Shown: positions 26,108-34,468 of the stretch, one piece after another
Layout of the letters: the number at the start of each line of letters is the position of its first letter
Position numbering within the stretch: the stretch's first letter is position 1
NCBI GenBank assembly: GCA_032718475.1
Contig: JAUCBJ010001483.1
Coordinates: forward strand, 1-34,468
Length of the DNA: 34,468 bases
Direction: 5' to 3'
DNA from: Nemertoderma westbladi
Taxonomy: Eukaryota; Xenacoelomorpha; Nemertodermatida; Nemertodermatidae
Translations under genes and position numbers: made by a program
Notes under the pieces: generated by a model
What the model saw: only the letters and a program-made list of their open reading frames with translations
Database searches by the model: none
What the model was told of the DNA's origin: nothing

Positions 26108-27539
26108 ACTACTAGGATCGGCATGCTGCATTGCAGCTGCATTTTTAAGAATGCTGTGCCGGCTTGTCAACAAAATTGCACCGCCACAACTCCCTATCAC
26201 CCATGACATTTGCTAGATCATCCGCATCTTTAAGGCCAGTGTCCTTTAAGATGCGTCTCAAGAAAGTCATGGGCTGTCCACCATGCTTATTCACTCCATG
26301 AGGCTGCCAAAGTACAAGATTATGCACTGGCTGGTCCTCACGGCGAAAGCAATGTCCTGCAAAGCGGAGGCGATTTTGTTCTAGTGTCAAGCTTGGGGGA
26401 ACCAATGAGACACCTCCAATGTTATATAGTGTCTGGTTGGAGATGTGTGCATTGTACTTGACACAATGAACCCGGCGTAGCATTCTTGTGAATGTGCCAT
26501 CCAGAGATTTGGTGTCCTCAGCAGTTAGAGCCCAGCATGGACTCCCGTAGAGGAGTACTGGAACTACTGCTGCTCTAAATAATCGGACCTTAAGTTTCCG
26601 ATTAATTCTCGGTGATTTCCAAATCCTGGAAAGCCTATTCAAGGCTGTCCATGCCTTTCCCTTACGTATTCGAAGGTCCTCACCTGACTTCCGGATCCAT
26701 GATCCCAGGTAACAGAAGTCGTCCACATGCTCAAGCATACCATCCTTTGAGCTTATGCTCTTCCGATCAGAGACTTGCTGAGGACTTTCAAAGTTAACAG
26801 TCAGAATTTTGGTCTTTCTGGAGTTAATAAAAAGACCAACACTAGAAGCAGCATGTTCTAATGAGCTGAGGAGCCGCTGGGCTCCCTCTAATGATTCTGA
26901 GAGTACTCCTAAGTCATCAGCAAAGTCTAGATCAGTTAGGTACTTGGCAGGATTTCCTCGACTTCTGGAGCCAGTAGGTGGAGTTATCATCACCCCATCA
27001 TCATTATGATGATCTAAGGACATGCGTAGAACATAGTCAACCACAATAATGAACAAGAATGGTGCAAGTGTGTCTCCTTGGAGGACGCCCCATAACACTT
27101 CAAATGGTTCTGTGTCACCGTCAACAGTAGACACAAATGTTGTCGAACCATCGTATACTGATCTGATTGCTGCAATAATTTCATCAGGAATCCCATATAA
27201 TGAAAGTATGCTGAACATACGTGAGCGAGAGACTGAATCAAAGGCCTTGAAGAAGTCAACAAAGATAACAGCCAGATGCCTGTCTTTCTTTTTTGATAAC
27301 TCTTCAATTATCCTTCTAAGTGCCAAAATGGGCTCCATGGTCCCACGACCTTTACGGAACCCATTCTGATTTCCACGGAGCAGTCTCTCAATGGGATCCC
27401 TGATGCGATTTAATAGAATCCTATTGTATAGCTTTGCAGCAATCGAGATCAATGAGATTCCCCGAAAAGAACCATAGAGTGTTAGGTTGCCCTTCTTGGG
27501 AACTGGCACCAACTTAGCAATATTAGTAAATGCAAACAT
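26108..27539 (-). mobile_element. LINE copy C, longest copy of the family, 5'-truncated
   Basis: Contains an open reverse transcriptase frame (26145-27539), a very short 3' UTR of about 35 bases with a TGCAGCTGCA palindrome, and a TAGTAGTA tail instead of poly(A). No endonuclease domain is present, so it is truncated at the 5' end. The clade was not assigned. Confidence 0.9.
26145..27539 (-). CDS. LINE reverse transcriptase, 5'-truncated ORF
   Basis: 464 codons. Motifs in order: VPVPKKG, YRGISLISIA-like (here FRGISLISIA, residues about 24-33), NGFRKGRGTMEPI, FVDFFKAFDSV (first catalytic Asp region), LQGDTLAPFLF, and FADD in TDLDFADDLGVL. A C-terminal domain of about 150 residues follows, with GGQPMTFLRRILKDTGL. 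The frame starts inside the polymerase domain, so it is a remnant of a longer ORF2. The open frame suggests recent insertion. Confidence 0.9.
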   Translation of the reverse strand: MFAFTNIAKLVPVPKKGNLTLYGSFRGISLISIAAKLYNRILLNRIRDPIERLLRGNQNGFRKGRGTMEPILALRRIIEELSKKKDRHLAVIFVDFFKAFDSVSRSRMFSILSLYGIPDEIIAAIRSVYDGSTTFVSTVDGDTEPFEVLWGVLQGDTLAPFLFIIVVDYVLRMSLDHHNDDGVMITPPTGSRSRGNPAKYLTDLDFADDLGVLSESLEGAQRLLSSLEHAASSVGLFINSRKTKILTVNFESPQQVSDRKSISSKDGMLEHVDDFCYLGSWIRKSGEDLRIRKGKAWTALNRLSRIWKSPRINRKLKVRLFRAAVVPVLLYGSPCWALTAEDTKSLDGTFTRMLRRVHCVKYNAHISNQTLYNIGGVSLVPPSLTLEQNRLRFAGHCFRREDQPVHNLVLWQPHGVNKHGGQPMTFLRRILKDTGLKDADDLANVMGDRELWRCNFVDKPAQHS

Positions 27540-28146
27540 AAGTTGTAAATTGCAAATGATTAGTGATTAGTACAAGCGATTAGGTAAAATATTGCGGGCC
27601 ACTGTAACTAACGTGGCTCGCAGGGCTATACAATCGATGTAGAGTACTTGAAATAATATCAAGTTAAGCCTATTGTATCGAGGCTGACAACAGTTATTTA
27701 TGAATACAACAATGCTTAACGAAATGGAACAGCCAATAAGACGCAAGAATACCGGTTTCGATAGTTACCAATGAGAGTTCAGTAATACCACAACTGTTGT
27801 TAGGCAACAATATAAAGAACATTATGGGCTATTCAATACATATGAAGCACAAATATTACATGCACTGAAACCGAATAATAATCCGATGAAAATATAAGAT
27901 TTCAGTATACAGTTAGCATTGGCAGCAAAATCGGGTTTGATAACTATCTGCTTACATGTGGTGACATTGGATTTTACCATTGAATGATTTTTTGACCACG
28001 AAACTACACTTTTCTGCAACAGTATTTATGGCTGATATTCATGACTCTTCATGACTCGCTGATATTCATGTATAAATCAACCTTTTTCTCAGTTTATTGA
28101 TTTTGACATTTCCATCACTAAATTCCATACAATTTTTTTTTATTTT
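27540..28146. other. AT-rich spacer between retroelements
   Basis: No recognised gene. I searched the minus strand for the missing kinase N-lobe exon (glycine loop, AVK lysine) and found no match. Confidence 0.4.
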
Positions 28147-28239
28147 TTACTCAAATGTCATCAAACCTATACCAAAATATTCACCAGCTTTAGGACTACA
28201 ATCGTGAGTATTGGTTTTATAAAACATATGGATATGGAT

Positions 28240-28862
28240 ATATTTGAAAGAGGAATTCGTTGAGGCTGGATGGAGTGATGGCGGTGGTCTTTGGAATGTC
28301 CTCGAGAACCATGGGGATCTTTGGAATGTCCTCGAGAACCATGGGGATCTTTGGTTGTCCCGGACCAGGTCAACCTTAGAGAAGATCGTGGCCCTAGCGA
28401 CTTGCATCGAAAAGTCCTGTATGTGTGGGACAGGGTACAAATCAGGGGTGGTCACGTTGTTGAGGAGCCGGTAGTCACTACAAGGCAGCCAACCACCATT
28501 CGGTTTGGGCGCCCTATGGAGGGGAGAAGACGAGGGGCTATTCGAATGGCGAATATTCCCCATCTCCTCTATCTTGCGGAAGTCCTCATGCACGATCTCG
28601 AGTTTATCGAGAGGAATTCGACAGGTGTGGGTGTGGATGGGAGGACTAGTGGATGGAATGTAATGCTCTATGCCATGGCAAGTGGACGAGTCCGACAAGG
28701 TTGGCATCGTGATGGCAGAGAATTCCACAAGAAGGTCGGAGTAAAACTCAGTCCACAGAGGTCGATGCGAGGTAATGATGTGTTCCCGGGATGGTGGAGG
28801 AGGAGGGGGATTGATTGGAAAGTTTCCATGACGATGAGTTGCTGCCCCTTTACATCCACCAT
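28240..28862 (-). pseudogene. Ty3/Gypsy protease-RT linker and N-terminal reverse transcriptase
   Basis: The linker carries VDVKGQQLIVMETFQSIP. In another frame come HTCRIPLDKLEIVHEDFRKI, PKPNGGWLPCSDYRLLNNVT and TIFSKVDLVR. A shift and a 30-bp tandem duplication (28289-28318 and 28319-28348) then repeat the IPMVLEDIPK segment. The catalytic YxDD region is missing. Confidence 0.8.
28289..28348. repeat. 30-bp tandem duplication inside the Gypsy RT
   Basis: Two perfect 30-bp copies. In the ancestral frame each encodes ten residues (IPMVLEDIPK). Confidence 0.9.
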
Positions 28863-28894
28863 CAGGGAATTAGGATGTCAGCCCCAAGCAATGG

Positions 28895-29165
28895 TTAGGG
28901 GAAGTCTGCGATCACGAAGTCCCAGTGGGTCTGCTGGTCATTGAACCACAGAGGGATAGAACAGGTCCCGTAGGAACGAATCAATGATCCATTGATGGCA
29001 GGGAGTGGTGGCCCAGTACATCCTGAATGGGCATCGAATCTGCTGGTGGGGAATACACCCACCTGGTCGCCAGTGTCCACAAGGAAGTGGTGGCCGGAGC
29101 ATATGGAAGAGTCTCGCAGCACCTCCCGCTGACTCAGAGTAAATGTCCCGAGGAGCCTCACCTAC
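28895..29165 (-). pseudogene. Ty3/Gypsy aspartic protease fragment
   Basis: Contains FLVDTGDQVGV, where the usual DTGA/DSGA reads DTGD, then INGSLIRSYG and WDFVIADFP, as in Gypsy retropepsins. The substituted active-site neighbour and the broken frames argue against function. Confidence 0.8.
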
Positions 29166-29170
29166 AGTCC

Positions 29171-29506
29171 CTACTAGGATCGGCATGCTGCTTTGCAGCT
29201 GCATTTTTAAGAATGCTATGCCGGCTTGTCGACAAAATTGCTCCACCACAACTCCCCAATCACCCATGACATTTGCTAGATCATCTGCATCTTCAAGGCC
29301 AGTGTCCTTTAAGATGTGTCTCAAGAAAGTCATGGGCTGTCCACCATGCTTATTCACTCCATGAGGCTGCCAAAGTACAAGATTATGCACTGGCTGGTCC
29401 TCACGGCAAAAGTAATGTCCTGCAAAGCGGAGGCGATTTTATTCTAGTGTCAAGCTTGGCGGAACCAATGAGACACCTCCAATGCTATATAGTGTCTGGT
29501 TGGAGT
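29171..29506 (-). mobile_element. LINE copy D, strongly 5'-truncated, inside the Gypsy Gag-Pol
   Basis: About 336 bp matching the last part of copies A-C, with the same 3' end motif, and a single CTA unit tail at 29171. It interrupts the Gypsy fragment between Gag (ending GKYEGL) and protease, so it is younger than that element. Confidence 0.88.
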
Positions 29507-29775
29507 CAATCCCTCATACTTCCCGTCGGTAGGTGGAGTGGTGGGTGTATCAAGGAAACAAGCGGCAATCGGCTGGTTGAGAGAGGCGACAACCTGGTAG
29601 TACTTTGTCGAGTCATCGACAATCCTCCGGATGTGGATCTTTGCCTCCACATGATTGAACAAGATGGATGTGTTCTCTGTCTAGAACAGAAGCAGTTTGA
29701 TATCGACTACATTGAGATCGTTAGCCATTGGTCATTACGCAAAATCCATTCGCAAAAGCCTGTGTCACCAATGTA
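29507..29775 (-). pseudogene. Ty3/Gypsy Gag fragment
   Basis: Shows the capsid pattern LFNHVEAKIHIRRI followed by TKYYQVVASL and DGKYEGL, typical of Gypsy Gag in animals, with stops and shifts upstream. The fragment ends exactly where LINE copy D begins. Confidence 0.75.
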
Positions 29776-29864
29776 GAGAGCACGGTCTCTCAACATTTAA
29801 TATTTAATAAATTTACATAGGTTAATTCAATACAACAATTTCTGAATACTTCAGTGCTGGTACA
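29776..29864. other. short AT-rich spacer
   Basis: Nothing recognised. Confidence 0.4.
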
Positions 29865-31100
29865 GTGGTACAGTCATATTTCAGCATGAGTTATGCCCTA
29901 CCTGGTCAGGTCAGGTATTCTTAGGTCATTCACCAAGAGAACTTGCAAATTCCATGCAGCATAAAGGAGGTACCAGCTGTGGCTGAATAGACCCTCTTAC
30001 TAGGGAAAATCTGGTCCTGTAACTAGGACCTCCTTCGTTCTGGGATAAGGACACCCTTGGTCCTGGATTAAGGACCCATATTCCTGGTTGCAGGGGTATA
30101 TGGCCTGGCCAGGCAGATGGTGATCTACCAATGGCTGGTCAGGAGTAGAGTGTTCTCATGTCCACTCTGAGAGCACTTCACGGCGACCTGCACCTGGCAG
30201 CAAGGGTACAGGGCATAACCCAGCAGATGAGCTGCATAGCCAATGGTGGGTAATGTGCGCCAGAGTAGATATGGGTGATGGGCCTCATATCTGACTCCAT
30301 TGCGACACCCACCCTGTGGAACGGGAAACCAGGGTGTGGTATTTGCCCCGAGAGCTGACTCGGCAAAAAAGCACCCCCCAACCCCCCACTATGGATTGCA
30401 TTAGTAATGCGGAGGTCCGGCCACTAGAGACCAGTGGAATTACCGGACACAATCGGCCTCAAAGGCGTCAGTTATCTCCTGACTGGTTGCCTATCTCACC
30501 CCCTACTGGAGAGAGAGAAGCCAACAATTCTTTGAGTCCCTTTCCTGATGACCTTTCTGGCCCAAACCCTGGGTCAACAGGGAGGCCAGATTGTGAGGGG
30601 GAGAGGGATTCTGGAGTTGGAGGCTACTCTCATGTTCTATCCCACCAACCAAGCCATTGGTGAATCTGAGGCAAGTCACTAGACTAGCCTCAGTTAACAC
30701 TAACACCCCAAGGCAACAGAGGTGAGCTGACTGCCTTGGCAGATAAGCTTTCTCTTAGCGCATGGGTATTCAAGAGCACCAAATGCAGACTGGACAGACT
30801 GGTGAGGTTCTGATTAAGGACATGGGGGCAGTTGGCGACTCACCCATGCATCTCAGATGATAGGGGCAATGGCGGACTTGGTCTGTTAATGAATCCAACT
30901 GTACATGCAGCATTGGACAAAATATACCAAATCTCTAACCACATCATCCATTGCCACTTCCAATGTTCCATAAGTCTGACTAAGAAGTTTTCTTAGGTGA
31001 TTCTGATTGTGTGCTATTCTCCAACTAATGTTGCCCCTGTAGAGGAGGTGGAAAATTTCTACCACAATCTACAAACAGCTACTGATGGAGTGGATCAGCA
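29865..31100 (+). mobile_element. 5' part of a LINE, plus strand, with endonuclease remnant
   Basis: GC-richer than its flanks. The last 245 bp encode an AP-type endonuclease remnant (below). The preceding 1 kb, containing a 115-codon ORF at 30316-30663 without recognised domains, is probably the leader and first ORF region. The reverse transcriptase is absent. The left boundary is a guess. Whether it belongs to the same family as copies A-D is unknown. Confidence 0.55.
30856..31100 (+). pseudogene. LINE AP-endonuclease fragment
   Basis: The frame from 30856 reads GNGGLGLLMNPTVHAALDKI, then an in-frame TAG at 30994, then VILIVCYSPTNVAPVEEVEN and FYHNLQTATDG. This matches the GVGLLMN and CYAPT/CYSPT strands of LINE endonucleases. 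It stops before the catalytic GDFN motif. Confidence 0.75.
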
Positions 31101-31413
31101 TTACAGATCCTTAAATATGATATATTTTACATATAAATGCCTCAAAAATTTACAAAGCTTTTGAAAAAATCCGACCTGCACAAAATGTGCCATATTTTTC
31201 GAACAAACGGGTTAACGAAGTTATCCATACTCAGTTTTCATAGTAAAAGATAACAGATCATTACGTTAAAGTTTCAGAATAGTAGTAGTTTATAAATAAA
31301 AAAAATATATTTAGGGTAATAGTCCCCTAACATTCAACACATTTGTTATTTAATCATTCTAAGTTCGGATTAATATTTTGTAGTTTATTTTGGATTAGAT
31401 GATGAGTACTTTA
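31101..31413. other. AT-rich stretch downstream of the GPCR exon
   Basis: I looked for a minus-strand exon with an NPxxY motif (TM7) here and saw none. Confidence 0.4.
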
Positions 31414-31422
31414 TTAATTTAC

Positions 31423-32355
31423 CTTTTCAATTGTAAACGCAACAGCCCAGGGTGTGCTTGCTAAAATAAATGAAGATGCAGCTCCAACTAATTGTAATAT
31501 CATCTTCTTGTTCCGCGCTAGCACTCTATCATGTGATGCAGATTTAGTAACTGGTACAGTTACTTGAACATCAACTGAATCAGTGGTGATTGGATTATCT
31601 TGGGTAGTTTCATTGAATGTAGCCTGAGCACTGATTGGTCCATCCTTTAAAGGAGCAGAATACCTCATAATATCCCAGAAGGATATTCCTTTGTTTTTTG
31701 CTTGCCTTTTGAGCCACAATAGGAGATTGGTGGTTACCACAGCAACAAATATTATTGTGATGTGATAAGTAAATGATACAGCCAATTGAAAGTGCTTGTT
31801 TATACCAGATCCTACCATGCACATATTGTATTCAATGGATGCATAATAATCCTCTGCAGCACTTGATATATAATTGTAAAGTATGGGAATTGCTTGCAGG
31901 GATATACTGATTAACCATGGAAATGATATGAGGATTTTAATAATTAACTGTTGGTGGTTCATATAAAATATTGCGATATGAACTGCAGCATATCTATCGA
32001 GAGCTATTGCTAACACAGTTAGACTGGAGCACATGACTGCAGTCCAGTCAATTACGCGGTATACAAAGCAGAATGGATATCCAAGGGGTAGGCCCCCCAA
32101 CAATACGTTATGTAGAAATGAAGGCCACATACCAAATATTGCGGTAAACATATCGGAAATAATAAGAGATATTATTAAGTAGTTATTCATTGTGTGAAGA
32201 GATTTATCTGAGATATATGTGATGATAGCGGTGAGGTTTATCAATATGGTTATTAATGTGATAACCCCATATATCGTTCCTATACTTATAACAATTTCTT
32301 CATTTAATTTAAATGGCCCATATAATGTGATGTTTTGAAGTACAATATCATCCAT
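31423..32355 (-). CDS. rhodopsin-like (class A) GPCR, exon with TM1-TM6
   Basis: Plasma-membrane receptor, ligand unknown. ATG at 32353-32355, an N-glycosylation site at N8 (NIT), TM1 about 21-48 with an Asn (INLTAI), TM2 about 57-80 with the conserved Asp in LIISDMF, Cys96 and Cys179 for the extracellular disulfide, the DRY motif at 120-122, TM4 about 139-160, TM5 about 190-214, a long third loop, and TM6 about 285-308 with STPWAV in place of CWxP. The frame would stop four codons later at 31414, but AAG is followed by GTAAAT, a splice donor at 31422. TM7 is therefore most likely in a downstream exon I could not find. Otherwise the gene is truncated. Confidence 0.82.
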
Positions 32356-34468
32356 ATTGTTAAATACAACTTAAAGTTGATTATTCAAATTGGCAGATAT
32401 ACTGAGAAGATCACTAGCAGAGTTTGGTAGCAGAGATGGTACGATAGATACAAGTATTGTGGGGCGAGCGACTAAAGTAAGTGAGCTTAGCATACAGGTA
32501 CCACTAACTCAATCAGTGTGTCTGTTGCTCTGTTGTTTTGTTTTTCTGTTGCTCTGTTGATCTGTTGTATCAAATTTTAAACGTTAATAACTCAGCCAAA
32601 TCTCGATAAAATATATCCACACTTGGTACATATGTAGTCTGGCAAAAATTTAGAAATTTTCCAAGTTGAATTTGTGTGGGGTCTTCATGCAGCATCTGTG
32701 TAACTGTCTTGCAGTTATAATACATTTATTTACCCAAAAATTATTAGGCTTGGCATCAGCTGGTTGCTAGGAGACTGCAGGATATATCAGGTGGGTTTGA
32801 AATTTAGCTGGTGCAATGCAGCAATTAATAGTGTGGCCTTGGAAAGTGTGGTAGGCCTATTTCACTTTCTACAGCCATTTCCAGGTTGCAGAGTTAAGAG
32901 TATTCAGTTATTCGCGACTATTCAGCCATATCATGTACCGGTATGGTACCTTAATCTTATTAAACATATGTTTTACAGTACGGTACCAGTACTGTTACAG
33001 TTGTACAGAGTTACCAGTACCGTCTTCAGGTCATTGGTGCCACCCACCAATCGGCTCAGCAAAGGCAACTATGCAGCCATGGAAGTTTTGAAATTATGTG
33101 GACTTAAGACTGACTGCATATTGTCAGGTTGTACCAGCTGACCTTTATTCCATGTTCCAGTATCCACTACTGCACTAGGTACCACAACAGCCCAATACTG
33201 CAATACCCAGTAACGTTTTGGAATTGTACCAGTACTCAAACAACTCGCCATCAAGGCCACCTGCATTGAATGCATTGAAAGAATGCTTTGAATTTTTAGT
33301 ATTTAGTAATTCGAAGTAATTTGACTGTGGACTTCTATGACATCGATGCCAAACTGCCAATGCGAAATTTTTTTTTAAAGTAAAAGTTTGGTTAAATTTT
33401 CTTAATTTCATAAGTGCTGGTTTTGGGATAGAATTGCTCAATTTGAATCTTTATCTAATAACTGACCCTCGTCCTGCGCGATGGCCCCACGAACATGTTC
33501 ACTTGTACTCTACAGTACAGTAGAGCGCATTAACTACATTATACAAATAAATTATAGATCAGTTGAGGTGTAGTTGGGGCTGATTTAGGTTGTGTCCCCT
33601 ATGTTTGGGACGTAAGTTTTTGGGAACCCACTATTAAAATTTGTTTTATATTGTATTTATATTATATTATATTTGGGACAGCGCGTTAGTGTCAATAAAT
33701 TTTTTTAGCTATTTTAATGGAACTTTGGTAAATAGTTACTAATTAATTTCAGACAGATGTAAGAATGCACAACAGTTTATAATATACCACACAATAATTA
33801 ACCCAATTTAACCCAAAACTTAACGGTGGTATGTTCTTGGCACCATACCATAAATTTAGAATTGCGTGACTTAGCGTACTCGAGTTCGGGACAGCTAATG
33901 TAGATCGCTCATATTGTTAAAAGAGTTTGATGTTTCGTAGTATGTATATTATTCGTTGGATCATATTTTTTAATTGACAGAATATATTAATGTGACTGTA
34001 TGATTAACCGTACTATTAGATATTACACTTAATGACTGTCTCTACTAAAACTCTGAAATAGGAACAACTTAGTTCGCCATCTATTTAAACTATCCGCACA
34101 AATAGTTTAATACTGGGCTACAAAAGAGTTATATACCCATAACCAACATTGGTTTATTGCCTGTACATGTACTAGGCTGTGATTGGACCAGCGTTGTAAT
34201 CAGCTGATTAGTGCACAGCTGTCAACGTGGCCCTTTCTCTGGCTACACGGTATGTCATATATTCCTACCTACATATTGCACAATGGAAGTTTCCTGTGTG
34301 GTGTGAGTTAGTGGGGCTAATTCCCCCTAACAATAATAAAGTAATAGGTTTGGTGCCGACCAAACCTATTATTGCTTTCTTGGGTTGCCAACTTTGTATT
34401 GGCTTCCCTTGTGTTGACTGCTATCCTATATTGCCTAAAATCATTAGTAGCAGGTTGGCCGCTACAGT
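32356..34468. other. 2.1-kb right flank, no recognised gene
   Basis: Presumably holds the GPCR promoter. Includes a degenerate CTGTTG-rich run (about 32515-32570), a stretch with several GTACCAGTAC-type palindromes (32935-33235) and a strong hairpin near 34355. ORFs of 88-125 codons occur here but match nothing I know. Confidence 0.5.
34342..34371. repeat. perfect 13-bp inverted repeat with 4-base loop
   Basis: TAATAGGTTTGGT, loop GCCG, then the exact reverse complement. It could form a stable hairpin in DNA or RNA. Function unknown. It is not the histone 3' stem-loop consensus. Confidence 0.85.

Larger units (their letters stand above)
28147..29775 (-). mobile_element. degenerate Ty3/Gypsy retrotransposon fragment split by LINE copy D
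   Basis: Reading on the minus strand: a Gag piece (29775-29507), then a LINE insertion (29506-29171), then protease (29165-28895), linker (28862-28668) and the first part of reverse transcriptase (to about 28240). Protease, linker and RT lie in three different frames, so there are at least two frameshifts. No LTRs, RNase H or integrase are present. Confidence 0.85.

Noticed and set aside
27822-28019. Possible kinase N-lobe exon between a CAG acceptor and a GTAAGC donor
   Set aside because: The translation shows no glycine loop, AVK lysine or SH2 motif.
32764-33441. ORFs of 125 and 88 codons at the right flank
   Set aside because: No recognised domain, no conserved motif, and the composition is like the surrounding noncoding DNA.

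Overview
The window looks like AT-rich nuclear DNA from an invertebrate metazoan. It carries spliced genes with GT-AG introns, animal gene families (a procollagen lysyl hydroxylase, a CSK-type tyrosine kinase, a rhodopsin-class GPCR), animal-type retrotransposons (BEL/Pao, Ty3/Gypsy, a non-LTR family with a trinucleotide tail, a tRNA-derived SINE) and very long minisatellites. I could not name the phylum from sequence alone. No bacterial operons, CRISPR arrays or phage genes were seen.

Layout. Positions 1 to about 9.1 kb hold a nearly complete BEL/Pao LTR retrotransposon on the minus strand. It has one unbroken Gag-Pol frame that runs off the left edge. An LTR-like block with TATA box, AATAAA and a possible primer binding site lies at about 8.77-9.09 kb. 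A 1.4 kb array of a 20-bp repeat sits between that block and the Gag start. A second array (49 bp, about 13 copies) fills 9.12-9.77 kb and ends about 90 bp before an intronless, apparently intact lysyl hydroxylase gene (PLOD family, plus strand, 9858-12056). Facing it, 459 bp away, is an intronless BTB-BACK-TLDc gene (minus strand, 12516-14039).

From 14.1 to 19.2 kb I see no host gene, only a tRNA-derived SINE, a G26 tract, a 5'-truncated LINE copy and a short inverted-repeat element. From 19.24 to 25.22 kb, on the minus strand, lie four exons that I assembled by eye into the C-terminal half of a CSK-family kinase domain, with good splice sites and conserved motifs. One of its introns holds about 3.35 kb of a 45-bp minisatellite and a small plus-strand ORF (79 aa) that may be a nested gene. 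The exons for the N-lobe, SH2 and SH3 domains were not found.

From 25.4 to 31.1 kb is a graveyard of retroelements. It holds two head-to-tail LINE copies with no spacer, a decayed Ty3/Gypsy fragment split by another LINE copy, and the endonuclease end of a LINE on the opposite strand. At 31.4-32.4 kb is a large minus-strand exon of a rhodopsin-like GPCR (TM1-TM6) that ends at a splice donor. The last 2.1 kb has no recognised gene. The host genes do not form an obvious pathway. PLOD acts on collagen in the ER, the BTB-BACK-TLDc protein is probably a Cullin-3 adaptor-like or stress protein, CSK restrains Src kinases, and the GPCR has no assigned ligand.
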